5,952 nucleotides of DNA from an uncultured Chlamydiaceae bacterium. GTDB taxonomy: Bacteria; Chlamydiota; Chlamydiia; Chlamydiales; Parachlamydiaceae. The position numbers and the translations under genes were made by a program. Below the pieces are notes generated by a model, which was not told where the DNA came from, ran no database searches, and saw only the letters and a program-made list of their open reading frames with translations. Below are positions 5,495 through 5,952 of this stretch, piece after piece (positions within the stretch are counted from its first letter, which is position 1; each line of letters opens with the position of its first letter). The stretch is from the NCBI GenBank assembly GCA_945957185.1, contig CAMFKA010000137.1, forward strand, positions 1 through 5,952, in the 5' to 3' direction.

Positions 5495-5952
5495 ATGTCT
5501 GATCAAATTCAAAAAGTGACAAGTCTAATGCCGCCCATCCTTGACAAGTACAGTCAGGCGATGGACGAGATTAAAAAGGTCATTATCGGCCAAGAGCACA
5601 TGCTGCAAAGCTTATTTATTGCTCTTTTAGCTGACGGCCATGTGCTGTTAGAAGGGCTGCCTGGACTCGCTAAAACACTGACTGTCAATACTTTCGCGAA
5701 AGTATTGCAATGCGATTTCAAACGCGTTCAGTTCACTCCGGATCTTTTGCCCGGCGACTTAATCGGCACCTCGATTTACCACCCAAAAGAGGGTAAATTC
5801 ACCGTTAACAAAGGTCCCATTTTCACTCAAATTCTCCTTGCAGACGAAATCAACAGAGCCCCCGCAAAAGTGCAATCGGCGCTGCTTGAGGTGATGCAAG
5901 AGAAGCAGATCACCATCAGCGGGGAAACATTTAAAGTGAGCAACCCTTATCT
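5495..5952 (+). CDS. MoxR-family AAA+ ATPase, N-terminal part (cut by window edge)
   Basis: An open frame from ATG 5495 runs off the window, giving 152 complete codons plus two bases. It matches the AAA_3 domain of MoxR ATPases, chaperone-like proteins thought to act in complex assembly or metal insertion, usually with VWA- and DUF58-domain partners. Visible motifs are IIGQEHMLQSLFIALLADGHVLLEG (30-54), Walker A GLPGLAKT (54-61, Lys60), and RVQFTPDLLPGDLIGT (77-91). Next come GPIFTQILLADEINRAP (107-123; Walker B Asp117, Glu118) and QSALLEVMQEKQITISG (127-143). The C-terminal lid and sensor 2 are outside the window. The start is 23 bp after the kinase stop with no strong Shine-Dalgarno; Met12 and Met23 are weaker alternatives because residues before the GQ motif are expected. 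It is probably co-transcribed with the kinase. Confidence 0.93.
   Translation, partial: MSDQIQKVTSLMPPILDKYSQAMDEIKKVIIGQEHMLQSLFIALLADGHVLLEGLPGLAKTLTVNTFAKVLQCDFKRVQFTPDLLPGDLIGTSIYHPKEGKFTVNKGPIFTQILLADEINRAPAKVQSALLEVMQEKQITISGETFKVSNPY

Noticed and set aside
4262..5512. Several short open frames on both strands (61-94 residues)
   Set aside because: All are antisense or out-of-frame shadows of the kinase HAMP, HisKA and HATPase regions.

Overview
The window is AT-rich bacterial DNA from a Gram-negative-type organism. It has a membrane sensor kinase, a protein with a classical signal peptide, a zinc-independent HemB, and a kinase/MoxR pair. The gene content and HemB character would fit an environmental member of the Chlamydiota (Parachlamydia/Waddlia-like). 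That is a tentative guess from memory of such genomes, and nothing here proves it. No rRNA, tRNA or CRISPR array was seen.

Layout. Positions 4-225 hold a near-perfect 42/45-bp inverted repeat around a 135-bp AT-rich centre with no gene. Its inner (right) arm supplies the last codons and stop of a minus-strand AAA_14/DUF4143 ATPase (210-1508). Upstream of that ATPase is a short array of 25-bp direct repeats with 7-bp variable spacers (32-bp period, 1531-1642). A decayed fourth copy runs into the 3' end of the next minus-strand gene, a pterin-4a-carbinolamine dehydratase (PCD) with a signal peptide (1629-2030). hemB follows 15 bp further on (2046-3059). A 41-bp divergent intergenic region separates hemB from a plus-strand cluster: a HAD hydrolase (3101-3700), a PhoR-like membrane histidine kinase (3720-5471) and the start of a MoxR-family AAA+ ATPase (5495 to the window edge), with gaps of 19 and 23 bp.

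How the parts fit. hemB (tetrapyrrole synthesis) and the exported PCD look co-transcribed. A hairpin with a U-tract directly after the PCD stop looks like their terminator, and one arm of it is part of the repeat unit. The ATPase probably has its own promoter inside the gene-proximal repeat. That promoter would place transcription start downstream of the first ATG, so the second ATG (1508), which has a good Shine-Dalgarno sequence, is the better start. The HAD, kinase and MoxR genes probably form an operon running out of the window. No response regulator lies next to the kinase here.

The most unusual features are the 25+7 repeat array combining terminator, promoter and gene-end sequence, the inverted-repeat element fused to the ATPase 3' end, and the exported PCD with a Tyr where the family motif has His or Trp.
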